Of a stretch of 64,000 nucleotides of DNA, positions 32,791 through 42,410 are shown in pieces. This stretch comes from Brenneria roseae subsp. roseae (GTDB taxonomy: Bacteria; Pseudomonadota; Gammaproteobacteria; Enterobacterales; Enterobacteriaceae), in assembly GCF_003115845.1 (NCBI RefSeq), contig NZ_KZ819023.1, positions 334,920 to 398,919 of the forward strand, in the 5' to 3' direction. The stretch's first letter is position 1; the number at the start of each line of letters is the position of its first letter. The translations under genes were made by a program, and so were the position numbers. The notes beneath the pieces are model-generated. The model worked only from the letters and a program-made list of their open reading frames with translations. It was not told the DNA's origin and searched no databases.

Positions 32791-33591
32791 TTAGTTTCCC
32801 GGTTGGTGAAAAATAAGGGGTAAAAGGTGCTTCAAATCCGGTAAGGCCAGTATTTTCTGCTCGCCCAGATAGTGCAGAACCGGCAGGTAAACAATAAAAA
32901 ACGCCATGCCGACCAGACACTTGGCTGGAATGGATAAGATGAATACCTGTAACTGCGGGCTGTAGAGGCTGAGCAGTGAAATGCTGAATTCCAGCAACAG
33001 CAGCAGCGAAACCAGCGGACCGGCATAGATCACCAGATGGGTGAAGGTGTCAGCCAGCAGTTTCAGGTAAACCTCAAATCCGGGTTCGCCGGGGGCAGGT
33101 AGCCAGGCGAGCGCGGGCCACAGACGATAGCTGTCCCACAGCAGTTGAGTCAGCCCGGTAATGCCAAGGCTAATGATCAGCAGCAGGATAATCATTTGCT
33201 TGAGCAGATGGCCGATCGGCGTACTGTCCGACCCCAGCGCCGGGTTGAGCTGGCCGCCCATCAGCGCGCCGCGTTGGTTATCGAACAACGCGCCCACGGA
33301 TTCGAACAGCCAGAACGGCATCGCCAGTATCAGGGCAATCAACAGTCCGACAATCACTTCCTTTAACAACAGCCCCGGCAACATTGGCCATGAAAGCGGC
33401 GTTTGCAGCAGTTGCTGCTGGATAACCGGCGCGGGTAAAAGCGTCAGGGCGATCACCACCGCATTGCGCAGCATGCCCTTCAGCACATTCAGCGAAAACG
33501 CCGGAACCAGAATAAAACACGGGTAAATACGCGCGATCCCAAGCGTGATGGCAATAATAAAATCATAGATATGCTGGATGGTGGCGATCAT
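32791..33591 (-). CDS. hrcT: Type III export apparatus protein HrcT (SctT)
   Basis: The 266-residue polytopic inner-membrane protein is of the FliR/SctT family and forms the export gate with HrcR, HrcS and HrcU. Hydrophobic helices include LGIARIYPCFILVPAFS and LLLLEFSISLLSLYSPQLQVFILSIPAK (given in parts: the FSISLLSLYSPQ segment is the family hallmark). GAGGAG stands six bases before ATG 33591. The gene follows hrcS by nine bases and precedes hrcU by fourteen. Confidence 0.94.
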   Translation of the reverse strand: MIATIQHIYDFIIAITLGIARIYPCFILVPAFSLNVLKGMLRNAVVIALTLLPAPVIQQQLLQTPLSWPMLPGLLLKEVIVGLLIALILAMPFWLFESVGALFDNQRGALMGGQLNPALGSDSTPIGHLLKQMIILLLIISLGITGLTQLLWDSYRLWPALAWLPAPGEPGFEVYLKLLADTFTHLVIYAGPLVSLLLLLEFSISLLSLYSPQLQVFILSIPAKCLVGMAFFIVYLPVLHYLGEQKILALPDLKHLLPLIFHQPGN

Positions 33592-33600
33592 GCGCGCTCC

Positions 33601-33861
33601 TCAGACTCCGGTATGTTGAATCATGTTGAACGCGGAGATCGCCAACTGCATCAGTTCGACGCCAATCCAGCGGCCGGAGAGCGCCAGCGCGATTCCGACG
33701 GAAATCAGTTTGATGGCAAACGGCAGCGTTTGGTCCTGTAGCTGCATGACGGCCTGTAACAGCGAAATCAGGACGCCGACGGTCACGGCGACCAGCAGCG
33801 GCGGCGCGGACAGCAGTACCACCATCACCATGGCCTGTCGGAAAAGGGTAATAATTTCCAT
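33601..33861 (-). CDS. hrcS: Type III export apparatus protein HrcS (SctS)
   Basis: The 86-residue, two-helix inner-membrane protein of the FliQ/SctS family starts MEIITLFRQAMVMVVLLSAP and contains the conserved SLLQAVMQLQDQTLPFAIKL turn. It lies inside a longer open frame; ATG 33861 is preceded by GAGGACATCC and gives the expected size. It follows hrcR by eight bases. Confidence 0.94.
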   Translation of the reverse strand: MEIITLFRQAMVMVVLLSAPPLLVAVTVGVLISLLQAVMQLQDQTLPFAIKLISVGIALALSGRWIGVELMQLAISAFNMIQHTGV

Positions 33862-33869
33862 GGATGTCC

Positions 33870-34523
33870 TCACAGATAGCTGTAAAAAAGGCCGTCCAGC
33901 AAACGCGTCCAGCCGTTGACCAGCACAAACAGCAGCAGCTTCAGCGGCAGAGAAAGCGTCATCGGCGCGACCATCTGCATACCCAGCGCCAGCAGAACAT
34001 TCGAGACGATCAGGTCGATGACGATGAACGGGATGTAGATCAGGAACCCTATTTTGAACCCCGCTTGCAGTTCGGATAGGACGAACGCCGGGATCACCAG
34101 CAGCAGGTTTTGTGTATTGACGTTCTCCGACAGCGAGGCAGGCCACATACGCAGGCTGTTTTCATGTAAATGGGTGAGAATATCCGGGTCGGTGTTATGC
34201 GCCATAAAGGTTTGCAGGGGCGTCAGCGCGTAGGTGGCGCTCTCCTGTAGCCCCGTGATGTCGGTCATATCCAGCGGTTTTTCCTGAACGCGTCTGGTGA
34301 TGTCCTGAAAAACCGGGGCCATAACAAACAGGGTGGCGGCGAGGGCGATGCCGTACAACGCCATATTCGGCGGCACCTGCTGCACGCCGATGGCGTTACG
34401 CGTAATCAGCAGCACGATGGCGATCTTCAGAAAGCAGGTGCAAACAATCATCATGAGCGGGATTAGCGATAGCGCGCCTAAAAACAGCGCGAACATCAAC
34501 GGATCGAATCCTCCGGAAGTCAT
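33870..34523 (-). CDS. hrcR: Type III export apparatus protein HrcR (SctR)
   Basis: The 217-residue FliP/SctR-family membrane protein has a first helix [20 protein letters not shown] and the family signature [24 protein letters not shown] periplasmic loop ends at DPDILT, and C-terminal helices include [22 protein letters not shown]. The start overlaps the hrcQ stop (ATGA-type). It assembles with HrcS and HrcT into the export gate core. Confidence 0.95.
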   Translation of the reverse strand: MTSGGFDPLMFALFLGALSLIPLMMIVCTCFLKIAIVLLITRNAIGVQQVPPNMALYGIALAATLFVMAPVFQDITRRVQEKPLDMTDITGLQESATYALTPLQTFMAHNTDPDILTHLHENSLRMWPASLSENVNTQNLLLVIPAFVLSELQAGFKIGFLIYIPFIVIDLIVSNVLLALGMQMVAPMTLSLPLKLLLFVLVNGWTRLLDGLFYSYL

Positions 34524-35596
34524 TGTGCCGACTCCTTCAGCGCCGCCGCCGTGTCCAGCCCCGTCAGCCGCCGGGTGATCTGCAAGCCCAACTTTCCTTC
34601 CACATCAACCAGCTCGCCCTGCGCCAGCGGCAAGTCGCCGTGATAGAGCCACGCTTCACCGGGCACGATGTGGTTTAACGTCAATACCGCGCCGTGGGTC
34701 AATCTTTGTAACGTCGGCAGCGTCACGCTGACGTCGCCGCAGCGGATATGCAGCGTGATCGGCAGCAAGGGCAGCGGCGCAATTGAAGCGTCGTTTTCAG
34801 ATGCATTTTCAGTGACGTTGTCACTGGTAATAACAGGATTTTCTGGTGTCGGAGCATCAAAGGCGGTGTTCACGGGAGCGTTCTCCATGTCAGTGACCGT
34901 AAAGTGGTAAGGGGCCAGTCCATTCAGTTGCAGCATGCCGTGCAAACGCCACGGGGGCAGCATCAGCGTCCCCTGACCTAAAGGTGAAAAATAGGGATGG
35001 CTCGGCAGAATCAGATCGCCAGCGCGAATATGCCGCAGCGCATCTGAGGTCAGAACGACCTCAGCCAGAATCAGCGGGGCGGTGAGCGTGAATGGCGGCG
35101 GGAGGGCGGTATAGGCGTACTGCCAGCCTGCGCGAGAAAGCAGCGCCAGCCAGGTGGTCGCGGACGCGGCCATCAGGCTGCGAACGCGGATACCGCCCCA
35201 GCTGACGGTCAGCCAGGCGGTGACCGCATCGCGGTATGCCACGGGGGCGATCCCCGGTTGAATCTCTCCCATCATGGCGTGTATTGCCGGGCTAAGCGAC
35301 TGATTATAGAGCGTCCAATACCATGCATGAGACGGCGCGGCGGCGTTATCGATCGGCAACAGCGGGCAGTCGGCCAGCAGACTTAACACCGGTGAAGGAT
35401 CGGAAAGCGCGAATGCGCCATGATCGCAGCGCCAGTCGCTGGTTGTCTCGCGCGGTTGGCCCTCAGCCAAATGCAAATGCAGCGTACCGGCCTGATGTTC
35501 GCGGGAAAAAGGCAGCGTCGCGCCCGCGGCCAGTTGCCGCCTGACGCCGGCCTGCCCGGCGCTCATGGCGGGCAGCGTTAGCGGCCGAATAGTCAT
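34520..35596 (-). CDS. hrcQ: Type III cytoplasmic ring (C-ring) protein HrcQ (SctQ), single-chain form
   Basis: The 358-residue protein corresponds to full-length SctQ. P. syringae splits it into HrcQA and HrcQB; here it is one chain. The C-terminal SPOA (FliN-like) domain is visible at about 275-345 ([59 protein letters not shown], described here in pieces). A variable, Asn/Glu-rich linker (about 245-270) precedes it. ATG 35596 overlaps the end of hrpP. It forms the sorting platform with HrpD/HrpE and the ATPase. Confidence 0.92.
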   Translation of the reverse strand: MTIRPLTLPAMSAGQAGVRRQLAAGATLPFSREHQAGTLHLHLAEGQPRETTSDWRCDHGAFALSDPSPVLSLLADCPLLPIDNAAAPSHAWYWTLYNQSLSPAIHAMMGEIQPGIAPVAYRDAVTAWLTVSWGGIRVRSLMAASATTWLALLSRAGWQYAYTALPPPFTLTAPLILAEVVLTSDALRHIRAGDLILPSHPYFSPLGQGTLMLPPWRLHGMLQLNGLAPYHFTVTDMENAPVNTAFDAPTPENPVITSDNVTENASENDASIAPLPLLPITLHIRCGDVSVTLPTLQRLTHGAVLTLNHIVPGEAWLYHGDLPLAQGELVDVEGKLGLQITRRLTGLDTAAALKESAQ

Positions 35597-36117
35597 CGGC
35601 AGGATTCCCTGACGTCGAAATTCAGATTAACCGGACAGCCCAACGCATCGGACAGGGCGCGACGACATGATTCCCGGCGATCTTTTAAGCCCAGATAGCT
35701 TTCCCGGCTGAACCGCAACGAGATATCCCAGCCGCGCGGCGCCAACGTCGCCAGCCGGGCATCAATATCCCCCAACTGCGGGAGTTGCAGGCTGAATGAA
35801 AACGGCGGATAGCCGATGTTATCCAGCGCCTCCAGCAGTTCACACTGCAAGGGCGGCCACGGCGACGGCGTCACATATCGGGCGCTGTCGCCGTGATCTT
35901 TGGGTATGGCGGGGGTAAAAGGCGTCAGGCCGGCGAGCGGTAAATGGTTCGGCGCTTCCTGCTGTACCGCCTGCTCAAAACCGTCGGAAAACGTAAAGGC
36001 CTCCCAAAAATTACCGTGAAGGCCGTCATCGGGCAGCCGGGCGGATTTACCCCGTTGGGCGCTAAAAAGCGCCTGGGGCGCCGTGGTTTCGGGTGAAGAG
36101 GTCAGTCGATTGTTCAT
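35593..36117 (-). CDS. hrpP: Type III needle/pilus length and specificity-switch protein HrpP (SctP)
   Basis: The product has about 174 residues. The N-terminal 60% is Pro-rich and probably disordered. The C-terminal part (about 105-174: LEALDNIGYPPFSFSLQLPQLG, then WDISLRFSRESYLGL) fits the T3S4/SctP substrate-switch domain. Position between hrpO and hrcQ matches Pectobacterium. AGGAGAGCCC precedes ATG 36117, which overlaps the hrpO stop. A longer frame to 36174 lies wholly in hrpO. Confidence 0.88.
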   Translation of the reverse strand: MNNRLTSSPETTAPQALFSAQRGKSARLPDDGLHGNFWEAFTFSDGFEQAVQQEAPNHLPLAGLTPFTPAIPKDHGDSARYVTPSPWPPLQCELLEALDNIGYPPFSFSLQLPQLGDIDARLATLAPRGWDISLRFSRESYLGLKDRRESCRRALSDALGCPVNLNFDVRESCR

Positions 36118-36551
36118 GGGCTCTCCTGAGGTAGCGTTAGCAGAAATTCCAGTTTCTCGACGGCTTTCTGACACCGGCGCGTCGTCTGCCGGGCGGTCTC
36201 AACCTGTTGCTGCTGGTCGCGATGTTGTTGCAGACTTGCCTCATGCTGCCGGGTTTCCGTTTCCAGGGCGTGCAGCAGCCGCTGTTCGTCCGCCAGCCGT
36301 TTTTTCAGATTGTCCAGCGACTGTTGACGCCCCTGTACCTGATGGGTAAATGCGGATCGCTGTCGCTGGCAATCCTGCTGCAACGCCGCCAGCTGTCGCT
36401 GATGCGCCAGAGACTGGTTTTCAATTCGGGTCAACGTCAGCGTTTCCTGCCTCAACTGTCGTTCGCTGCGGCTGAGGCGTTGGCGGCGTATTGGCAACAG
36501 CAGATTGAGCGTGGTCTGCAACTCGTTGGGTTCGCTGCGGTCATGAGGCAT
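36114..36551 (-). CDS. hrpO: Type III stalk protein HrpO (SctO)
   Basis: The 145-residue protein is almost entirely coiled coil (Gln/Arg/Leu-rich heptads from about 20 to 135). This is typical of YscO/FliJ-like stalks that link the ATPase hexamer to the export gate. The sequence is poorly conserved, but length, composition and place directly after hrcN support the call. The start lies eleven bases inside the hrcN end. Confidence 0.88.
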   Translation of the reverse strand: MPHDRSEPNELQTTLNLLLPIRRQRLSRSERQLRQETLTLTRIENQSLAHQRQLAALQQDCQRQRSAFTHQVQGRQQSLDNLKKRLADEQRLLHALETETRQHEASLQQHRDQQQQVETARQTTRRCQKAVEKLEFLLTLPQESP

Positions 36552-37911
36552 AGGCGCTGACTCCGGTTAACTGCTGCTGGATGTCGTCATACGGCATGGG
36601 ATCGCGCATCGACTGGCGCAGAAATCGGATGATTTCCGGGTGGGCGTTGACCGCCGCATCGGTCAGGGCATCGTGACCGGGCTGATATTCTCCCAGCCGA
36701 ATCAGCATTTCGACCTGCTTGTAGGCGGCCATCAGGCGGCGGATCGCGTTGGCATGTTGCTGATGGGTTGGAGCCACGACATTGTTCATGGTTCGGCTCA
36801 GGCTGGCCAGCACATCGATTGCCGGATAATGCCCCTGTTCCGCCAGTCGTCGGGTGAGCACGATGTGGCCGTCAATCAGCGAACGAACTTCATCAGCCAC
36901 CGGATCGTTCATTGAGTCCTGCTCAATCAGCACGGAATAGAGCGCCGTGATGGCGCCGTCCCGCGTTTGCCCGGCTCGTTCCACCAGCCGGGGCAGCAGG
37001 GTATAAACCGAGGGCGGCAGCCCGCCGCGTCCCTGCGGTTCGCCGAGGGCCAGACCAATTTCACGCTGGGCGCGGGCAAAGCGGGTCAGCGAATCGATAA
37101 TCAGCAGCACCTGTTTCCCGGCGGCGCGGTATGCTTCGGCGATGGCGGTGGCCGTGAAGGCGGCGCGCGCGCGCTCCATGCTGCTGCGGTCAGATGTGGA
37201 ACAAACCAGTACGGTGCGGCGGCGCAATGCGTCATCCAGCTCATGGTCGAGAAATTCACGAAGTTCGCGACCTCGCTCGCCGATCAGACCAAAAACAATG
37301 GCGTCACAGGGGGTATTACGCGCCAGTTCCGCCAGTAAGGTGGTTTTCCCACAGCCTGCGCCCGCAAAAATGCCAACGCGCTGGCCCTGACCGATCGTCA
37401 GCAAACCATCCACGGCCCGTAATCCGGTAGGCAGGGGCGCGCTGATCCGTGGACGCGCCGTCGGCGGCGGCGCATCGCCCAACACCGGCATGGTGTTATC
37501 GTGCCAGGTGCCGGGCTCGACGAATGCGCTTTTCCCGCCGTCTTCCAGCGCCCGGCCAAAGCCGTCCAGGACGCTGCCAAACAGCGCGTCGGAAACCTGA
37601 ATGCAGTGCGGCTGATACAAGGGCGTCACAATCGCGCCCTGTGCGATACCATCCAGTGCCCCCAGCGCGGATAAAAACGTGTTATCCGGGCTGAAACCCA
37701 CGACCTCCGCCATCATCTGGCTGCCGTCTTTGCGGGCGATGAGACACAGATCGCCAATGCGCGCCTGCGGTAAACCGCACTCCAGCAGGATGCCGCTGAC
37801 GGCCAGCACGCGTCCTTTCAGCTCGACCGGCGCGTAGCTGGATAAATGGCGCTGCTGTTGCCGAACCCAACCGGCGATCAGTGGAAAGGGCGTGATTGTT
37901 TGTGTTTGCAT
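36541..37911 (-). CDS. hrcN: Type III secretion ATPase HrcN (SctN)
   Basis: The 456-residue F1-like ATPase unfolds and releases substrates at the base of the apparatus. Walker A is GAGCGKT at 184-190, preceded by IGQGQRVGIFA. The catalytic segment IVFGLIGERGRELREFL and Walker B LLIIDSLTRFARAQREI are present, and the PPSVYTLLPRLVERAG segment follows. Length and order fit the family well. It starts immediately after the hrpQ stop and its end overlaps hrpO. Confidence 0.96.
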   Translation of the reverse strand: MQTQTITPFPLIAGWVRQQQRHLSSYAPVELKGRVLAVSGILLECGLPQARIGDLCLIARKDGSQMMAEVVGFSPDNTFLSALGALDGIAQGAIVTPLYQPHCIQVSDALFGSVLDGFGRALEDGGKSAFVEPGTWHDNTMPVLGDAPPPTARPRISAPLPTGLRAVDGLLTIGQGQRVGIFAGAGCGKTTLLAELARNTPCDAIVFGLIGERGRELREFLDHELDDALRRRTVLVCSTSDRSSMERARAAFTATAIAEAYRAAGKQVLLIIDSLTRFARAQREIGLALGEPQGRGGLPPSVYTLLPRLVERAGQTRDGAITALYSVLIEQDSMNDPVADEVRSLIDGHIVLTRRLAEQGHYPAIDVLASLSRTMNNVVAPTHQQHANAIRRLMAAYKQVEMLIRLGEYQPGHDALTDAAVNAHPEIIRFLRQSMRDPMPYDDIQQQLTGVSAYAS

Positions 37912-38856
37912 TTACCAATTCACCTTTATCTGCTGTTTGCCGCTGAATTCGATTTGATGTTCGTCAATGCTCACCAGACGCAGACTGTCGATTTCATCCC
38001 CGACAAAAAAACGCCGGCCGTCGGCGGTGACCACATTGGCGCGCGATCCGCCGGTGACCTGCACAATCTGAAACGGCAATTGTTCCGTTTTCAGCTGGGT
38101 GCGGTTATCAATGGTTAACGCGGTTCTATAACGTTGGTGGAGTTGGACGAGCATCCGTTCCAGTTTTTTTTGTGCGTCAGGCGTTAACTGTCCCGTCAGG
38201 GTGATGCGATCGTGGTTGTTGGCGGCCAGTTTCACCACCTCGCCCAGTTCGCGCTCCCGCAACATGGTGCGCAGCACGCTATCCAACTGTGACAGGGAGC
38301 CAAGGGTGAGGCGGGTATCCTGTGGCGAGGGAGCGGAAGGCATCGCGACGCTTTCCTGCAATTGCCAACTGCCGATCATCACGAGCAGCAGCAGACTGAG
38401 CAGCAGATAACAGCCCTTTGCCCATAGCGGTAAACGCGTGGAGGACGGGGAATGCGGCGCGGGGAGCGTCTCCGGGACAGCGGACTCTACCGGCGCATCT
38501 GCCGTTTCTGTATCGGTTGATAGCGCAGGCGCGTCTTCATCCGGCCAGGGGGTATCGGCGGCAACGACGCAAAGCCAGATTTGACCAACGGCAAAAGGGG
38601 TGCCGGGCGGCAAGGCGTCAACCTCGGCGACGGCGTGTCCTTCCGCATTACACAGCGGGCCTTCCAGCGCGCAGAGGGTCCAGATCCTATCCGCCGTATC
38701 CGACCGGCTCATTTTCAGTTGGCAGTGATATGATCTGATCCCCGGATCGTAAAGCACCAGATCGGCATCGTCCGCGGCGCCCACCAGCCAGGATGAACCG
38801 CTCAAGGGCAGCACGGCACCGCGATGTAAACCTGTCAGCACGCGTAACTCAAACAT
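37912..38856 (-). CDS. hrpQ: Inner-membrane ring protein HrpQ (SctD), FHA domain
   Basis: The 314-residue protein has an N-terminal cytoplasmic FHA-like domain (about 1-95, LTGLHRGAVLPLSGSSWLVG and YHCQLKMS). A single transmembrane helix lies at about 147-166 (LPLWAKGCYLLLSLLLLVMI), and a periplasmic ring-building domain ends the chain. This is the SctD/YscD architecture. The linker (100-145) is acidic and Pro-rich. It sits between hrcV and hrcN with only a nine-base gap to hrcV. Confidence 0.92.
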   Translation of the reverse strand: MFELRVLTGLHRGAVLPLSGSSWLVGAADDADLVLYDPGIRSYHCQLKMSRSDTADRIWTLCALEGPLCNAEGHAVAEVDALPPGTPFAVGQIWLCVVAADTPWPDEDAPALSTDTETADAPVESAVPETLPAPHSPSSTRLPLWAKGCYLLLSLLLLVMIGSWQLQESVAMPSAPSPQDTRLTLGSLSQLDSVLRTMLRERELGEVVKLAANNHDRITLTGQLTPDAQKKLERMLVQLHQRYRTALTIDNRTQLKTEQLPFQIVQVTGGSRANVVTADGRRFFVGDEIDSLRLVSIDEHQIEFSGKQQIKVNW

Positions 38857-38865
38857 ATTTTTTTC

Positions 38866-40968
38866 CTATGCGCTAAAGGGATCGTTGGTCTGGTACAAAT
38901 CAAGCCGTCCGATGACGCTGATCGACAGATTGGATTCCAGCTCGGTGAATGACAGCACCGGGACATGGTGGAATTCGTCTTGCAACAGCGTCCGCAAAGG
39001 GCTGCGGAGATCCTGCGCGACCAGTACCAGTCCGGAGGACGATGAAAAAGGAGGAAACGCCAGCCTGAGTTGTTCCAGCAGCGTGGCGGCATAGTCCTGA
39101 GCCAGTGCGAAGAACGTTTCATTTTGCGTTTGGCGCAGCGAGTCACGCAGCAGTTCTTCACTTTCCGGCGTCAGCAGCCAGACGCGCAGGCTGTTTTGCT
39201 GGCTGTACTGGTGACAGATTTGTGATTTCAGCGCCAGCCGCACGTAATCGGTCAACACATGAATATCCCGTTCATGCTGGCCCACTTCGATCAGCGCTTC
39301 GGCAATCGGACGCACGGAGCGTAACGGAACGCGTTCGGACGCCAGCCGTTGCAATACGCTGGCAAAACGCGAGAGCGGCATGATCCGCTGTAACTCCTGC
39401 GCCAGCTCGGGCTGTTCGCTCTCCAGCCAGGTCAGAATGGATTTGGTTTCCTGTAGACCAATGAACTGCGCGCCGGTGCGGTGAATGGCGTGTTCCATAC
39501 GGGTAAGAATGAGCTGCTCCGCCGACCAACAGACCGGTTCATCTTGCTGTAGCGCCCGATGAGTCTGCGGCAGCCACAGCCAGTGATGCTCTTCCCGCAA
39601 CGTTGGGCCCGGTTCATGTTCGCTCTGCGTTTGCTCGTCGGCCGATGCAATCGCGACGGCCAGTCGATCGGCGGCGAATGTGGCTCTGACGTAGGGAATT
39701 TCATATACGCAGAATTGAAATTCGTCTTCCGCCAGCCGTTCACTGAAATCAATATCAAATGATGGCAGCGTGAAGCCAAACTGATAGACCAGCCGGTTAC
39801 GCAGACGGCGAATATTCTGGATCAGGGAGAGCGTGGCGGGTTTCCCCTGCCAGACGGGATGAAAAAGCAGCAGGTAGGCGCGGGTGGGATTGAAACGCCG
39901 CAAGTCCTGATAGCCATTTTGTTCCGCAGGCAGATTGTCGGCTTCCAACTGGCTTTCGTTCAGCAAACCCTGTTGCTTGATGCGCCAGAGTTGAAACAGA
40001 CCGCTGCCCAGCGAGGCGAGGCTGATCATAATAAACACCGTGGTCGGCATACCGGGCAACAGAGCAAAGCCGAACATCCCGATGGCGGAGATAATCCAGG
40101 CCTTGGGTTGGCTGGTCAGCTGCTCGGCGATTTCCCGGCCGATATTGGCGTCAACCTGCTGTCCGTCTGCCGAAACCCGGGTGATGATCATCCCGGCAGT
40201 TAAAGAGATCAGCAGCGCGGGGATTTGGGCAATCAGTCCGTCGCCGATGGTGAGCACCGAATAGACATGCACCGCATCCGACGCCGCCATATTGTGTTGC
40301 AGAACGCCGATGGCAAAACCGCCGATCATGTTGATAAACACAATCACCAGCGAAGCAATGGCATCGCCTTTGACAAATTTCATCGCCCCGTCCATGGCGC
40401 CGAACAGCTGGCTTTCCTTGGCCAGATTTTCACGCCGTTGGCGCGCCTGATGGGCTTCAATCAGTCCGGCCCGCAGATCGCTGTCGATAGACATCTGTTT
40501 TCCGGGCATGGCGTCGAGCGTAAAACGCGCGGCTACCTCCGCCACCCGCTCGGAACCCTTGGTAATCACCAGAAAATTCACCACGGTCAGAATCAGGAAG
40601 ATCACCAGCCCTACCGCCAGATTGCCGCCGACCACGAAGTTACCGAATGCTTCCACGATGTGTCCGCCATCCTGTTGCAGCAGAATCTGACGCGTAGTGG
40701 AAATGGACAACGCCAGCCGGAACATGGTGGTTAACAGCAGTACCGCAGGGAAGGTCGAGAAGGCCAGCGGTTTGGGCAGATACATCGCCAGCACGATCAA
40801 CAGAGAAGAAATACAGATGTTGAAGGCGATCAGTACGTCAATCAACCCCGTCGGCAGCGGAATAATCATCATGAACACAATCGACATGACGATAATGGCG
40901 CCCACCACTTCAGAGCGTTGCATCGCGCTTAGGGCAATGCGGTTTAGCCAGACGATCAGCAGATTCAT
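38866..40968 (-). CDS. hrcV: Type III export gate protein HrcV (SctV)
   Basis: The 700-residue FHIPEP-family protein has seven to eight N-terminal helices (about 15-330). The conserved loop ITKGSERVAEVAARFTLDAMPGKQMSIDSDLRAG (described in pieces) contains the family signature. A large cytoplasmic C-domain (about 360-700) forms the nonameric ring that docks chaperones and substrates. The start overlaps the hrpJ stop (ATGA), so the two are coupled. It is the most conserved protein of the island. Confidence 0.96.
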   Translation of the reverse strand: MNLLIVWLNRIALSAMQRSEVVGAIIVMSIVFMMIIPLPTGLIDVLIAFNICISSLLIVLAMYLPKPLAFSTFPAVLLLTTMFRLALSISTTRQILLQQDGGHIVEAFGNFVVGGNLAVGLVIFLILTVVNFLVITKGSERVAEVAARFTLDAMPGKQMSIDSDLRAGLIEAHQARQRRENLAKESQLFGAMDGAMKFVKGDAIASLVIVFINMIGGFAIGVLQHNMAASDAVHVYSVLTIGDGLIAQIPALLISLTAGMIITRVSADGQQVDANIGREIAEQLTSQPKAWIISAIGMFGFALLPGMPTTVFIMISLASLGSGLFQLWRIKQQGLLNESQLEADNLPAEQNGYQDLRRFNPTRAYLLLFHPVWQGKPATLSLIQNIRRLRNRLVYQFGFTLPSFDIDFSERLAEDEFQFCVYEIPYVRATFAADRLAVAIASADEQTQSEHEPGPTLREEHHWLWLPQTHRALQQDEPVCWSAEQLILTRMEHAIHRTGAQFIGLQETKSILTWLESEQPELAQELQRIMPLSRFASVLQRLASERVPLRSVRPIAEALIEVGQHERDIHVLTDYVRLALKSQICHQYSQQNSLRVWLLTPESEELLRDSLRQTQNETFFALAQDYAATLLEQLRLAFPPFSSSSGLVLVAQDLRSPLRTLLQDEFHHVPVLSFTELESNLSISVIGRLDLYQTNDPFSA

Positions 40969-42113
40969 GCCGTCCCCTTATCAGGCGAACGCGCCGCCTG
41001 ATGTTTTTCATATTGCGCCAGATCGCCAATCAGTCCGCGGATTAGCTGAAGCGCGGTTTGCCGGTTTTTGGCATCGCGCCACAGCGGCTGGGGCAATCCG
41101 CTGACCAGCGGTAACAGCGCATTGAAAAACAGCGTTTGATGTTGCGACTGCGTACCCGCCACTTCCCGCCCGAGATTATGCAGATCGCGGGCATAGGCGC
41201 CGTTGGCGCTCAGCCCGATTAACCGGCGGGTTAACTCAACCGCGCCCAGCGTAAACGCGGGGACTTTCGTCTTCAGATGGTCGAGCATCGTCTGACTGGA
41301 TGACAGCGTATGGCTAAGGTGTCTGGAGTCATGGAGATTGTTGAGCATTTTGCTTAATACCGGTTTGGAAATCGACGGCGCCATCGAGGCGATATCCGCC
41401 GCCAGCGCGCGCTGCAACGTTCTCAAACCGACCGAAAAGGAGGCGGCGTCAAAACGTTCGAGCAAGGCATCGAGCAGGGCGCTGGCCGATTGTTGCTGCA
41501 CAATTTTCTGATAATAGAGCTCCCGCATGGCCTGCTTCTGTTCGGGCTGGGTGCTGAACAGTGAAATCGCGGCAGCCGTATTCAACCCCGCCCGGACTTC
41601 AGGGCCTTTTCCCTCATGCAGCCGTTGCAGCGCCTGCTCGGCGGCGGTCGCCACCTCCGGCGCGTGTTGTGCCGACTGGCTGTGCAGATGTCGCAGCAGG
41701 ATGTCGCCGCGTGCCGGATCATTCCCCGCCGCGAGCAGAATGTCGTTTAGCGACGGCGCAGGCGTACTCAGCAGCAGGCCGCGCATACGATCAAGCTGTT
41801 GATCCAGCGTGCTTTGTGATGGATTTTCCAGCATCCGGAACAGTTCGGTCAGTTTTTCAATTCGTTCAACGTTGGCGGTGGTTCGCGTTTCCGGCTGAGC
41901 GATATGGCGGCGATTCAGCGATTTACTTCTACGCTCGGCCTGTTCACCGAATGCCATGGCGATCTCTTCCATTGACGTCGAGAGGGCGGCGCCGGCAGGC
42001 TCATGATGCGGCACGGTTTTGTGAGAAGCTGATGCGGCGACAGGGTCATCATCCATGGTGACGGGAGGCGCTACTGGCGTATTGGCAGGCGTAACGCCTG
42101 GGATTTTGATCAT
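40965..42113 (-). CDS. hrpJ: Type III gatekeeper HrpJ (SctW/YopN-like)
   Basis: The 382-residue secreted gatekeeper regulates the order of translocator/harpin and effector export. The N-terminal 60 residues are Pro/Ala-rich and lack a Sec signal, as expected for a type III substrate. The helical HrpJ/SctW domain runs from about 70 to 370 (ERIEKLTELFRMLENPSQSTLDQQL and later ALLDALLERFDAASFSVGLRTLQ). It is the first gene of the minus-strand export operon and follows an HrpL box by 33 bases. Confidence 0.93.
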   Translation of the reverse strand: MIKIPGVTPANTPVAPPVTMDDDPVAASASHKTVPHHEPAGAALSTSMEEIAMAFGEQAERRSKSLNRRHIAQPETRTTANVERIEKLTELFRMLENPSQSTLDQQLDRMRGLLLSTPAPSLNDILLAAGNDPARGDILLRHLHSQSAQHAPEVATAAEQALQRLHEGKGPEVRAGLNTAAAISLFSTQPEQKQAMRELYYQKIVQQQSASALLDALLERFDAASFSVGLRTLQRALAADIASMAPSISKPVLSKMLNNLHDSRHLSHTLSSSQTMLDHLKTKVPAFTLGAVELTRRLIGLSANGAYARDLHNLGREVAGTQSQHQTLFFNALLPLVSGLPQPLWRDAKNRQTALQLIRGLIGDLAQYEKHQAARSPDKGTA

Positions 42114-42146
42114 GGTGGTGTCCTGCGTAAATCAACAAAGTGTTGT

Positions 42147-42174
42147 TGTGTGGCAGGATGGCGCCGTGGGTTCC
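42147..42174 (-). promoter_or_regulatory. hrp box of the hrpJ-hrcU operon
   Basis: On the minus strand GGAACC-N15-CCACACA fits the HrpL consensus GGAACC-N15/16-CCACNNA exactly. It lies 34 bases upstream of the hrpJ start. Confidence 0.92.
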
Positions 42175-42351
42175 ACATATCGCGTCGTTTGACGAACGTG
42201 CGAAATAAAACAAATGGTATAAATGAAATACCATTTTAATTATTGCAATAACTTGCAAAATCACGGATTTTTTCTGGCAAAGAATGGCGTAAAAATGAAT
42301 GCTGTTAAATTTAAATCGTTTTAAATCAATGAAATAAAATTCATTTCGAAC

Positions 42352-42366
42352 TGGCACATCACTTGC
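42352..42366 (+). promoter_or_regulatory. Sigma-54 promoter of hrpL
   Basis: TGGCAC-N5-TTGC (TGGCACATCACTTGC) is a perfect -24/-12 element, 45 bases before the hrpL start. HrpS is the expected activator. The AT-rich 150 bases upstream could hold HrpS and IHF sites, but I could not place them firmly. Confidence 0.92.
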
Positions 42367-42410
42367 TCTACCGTTCGCGCCAATAGGGGCAAATCAACGG
42401 AGAGTAAGAA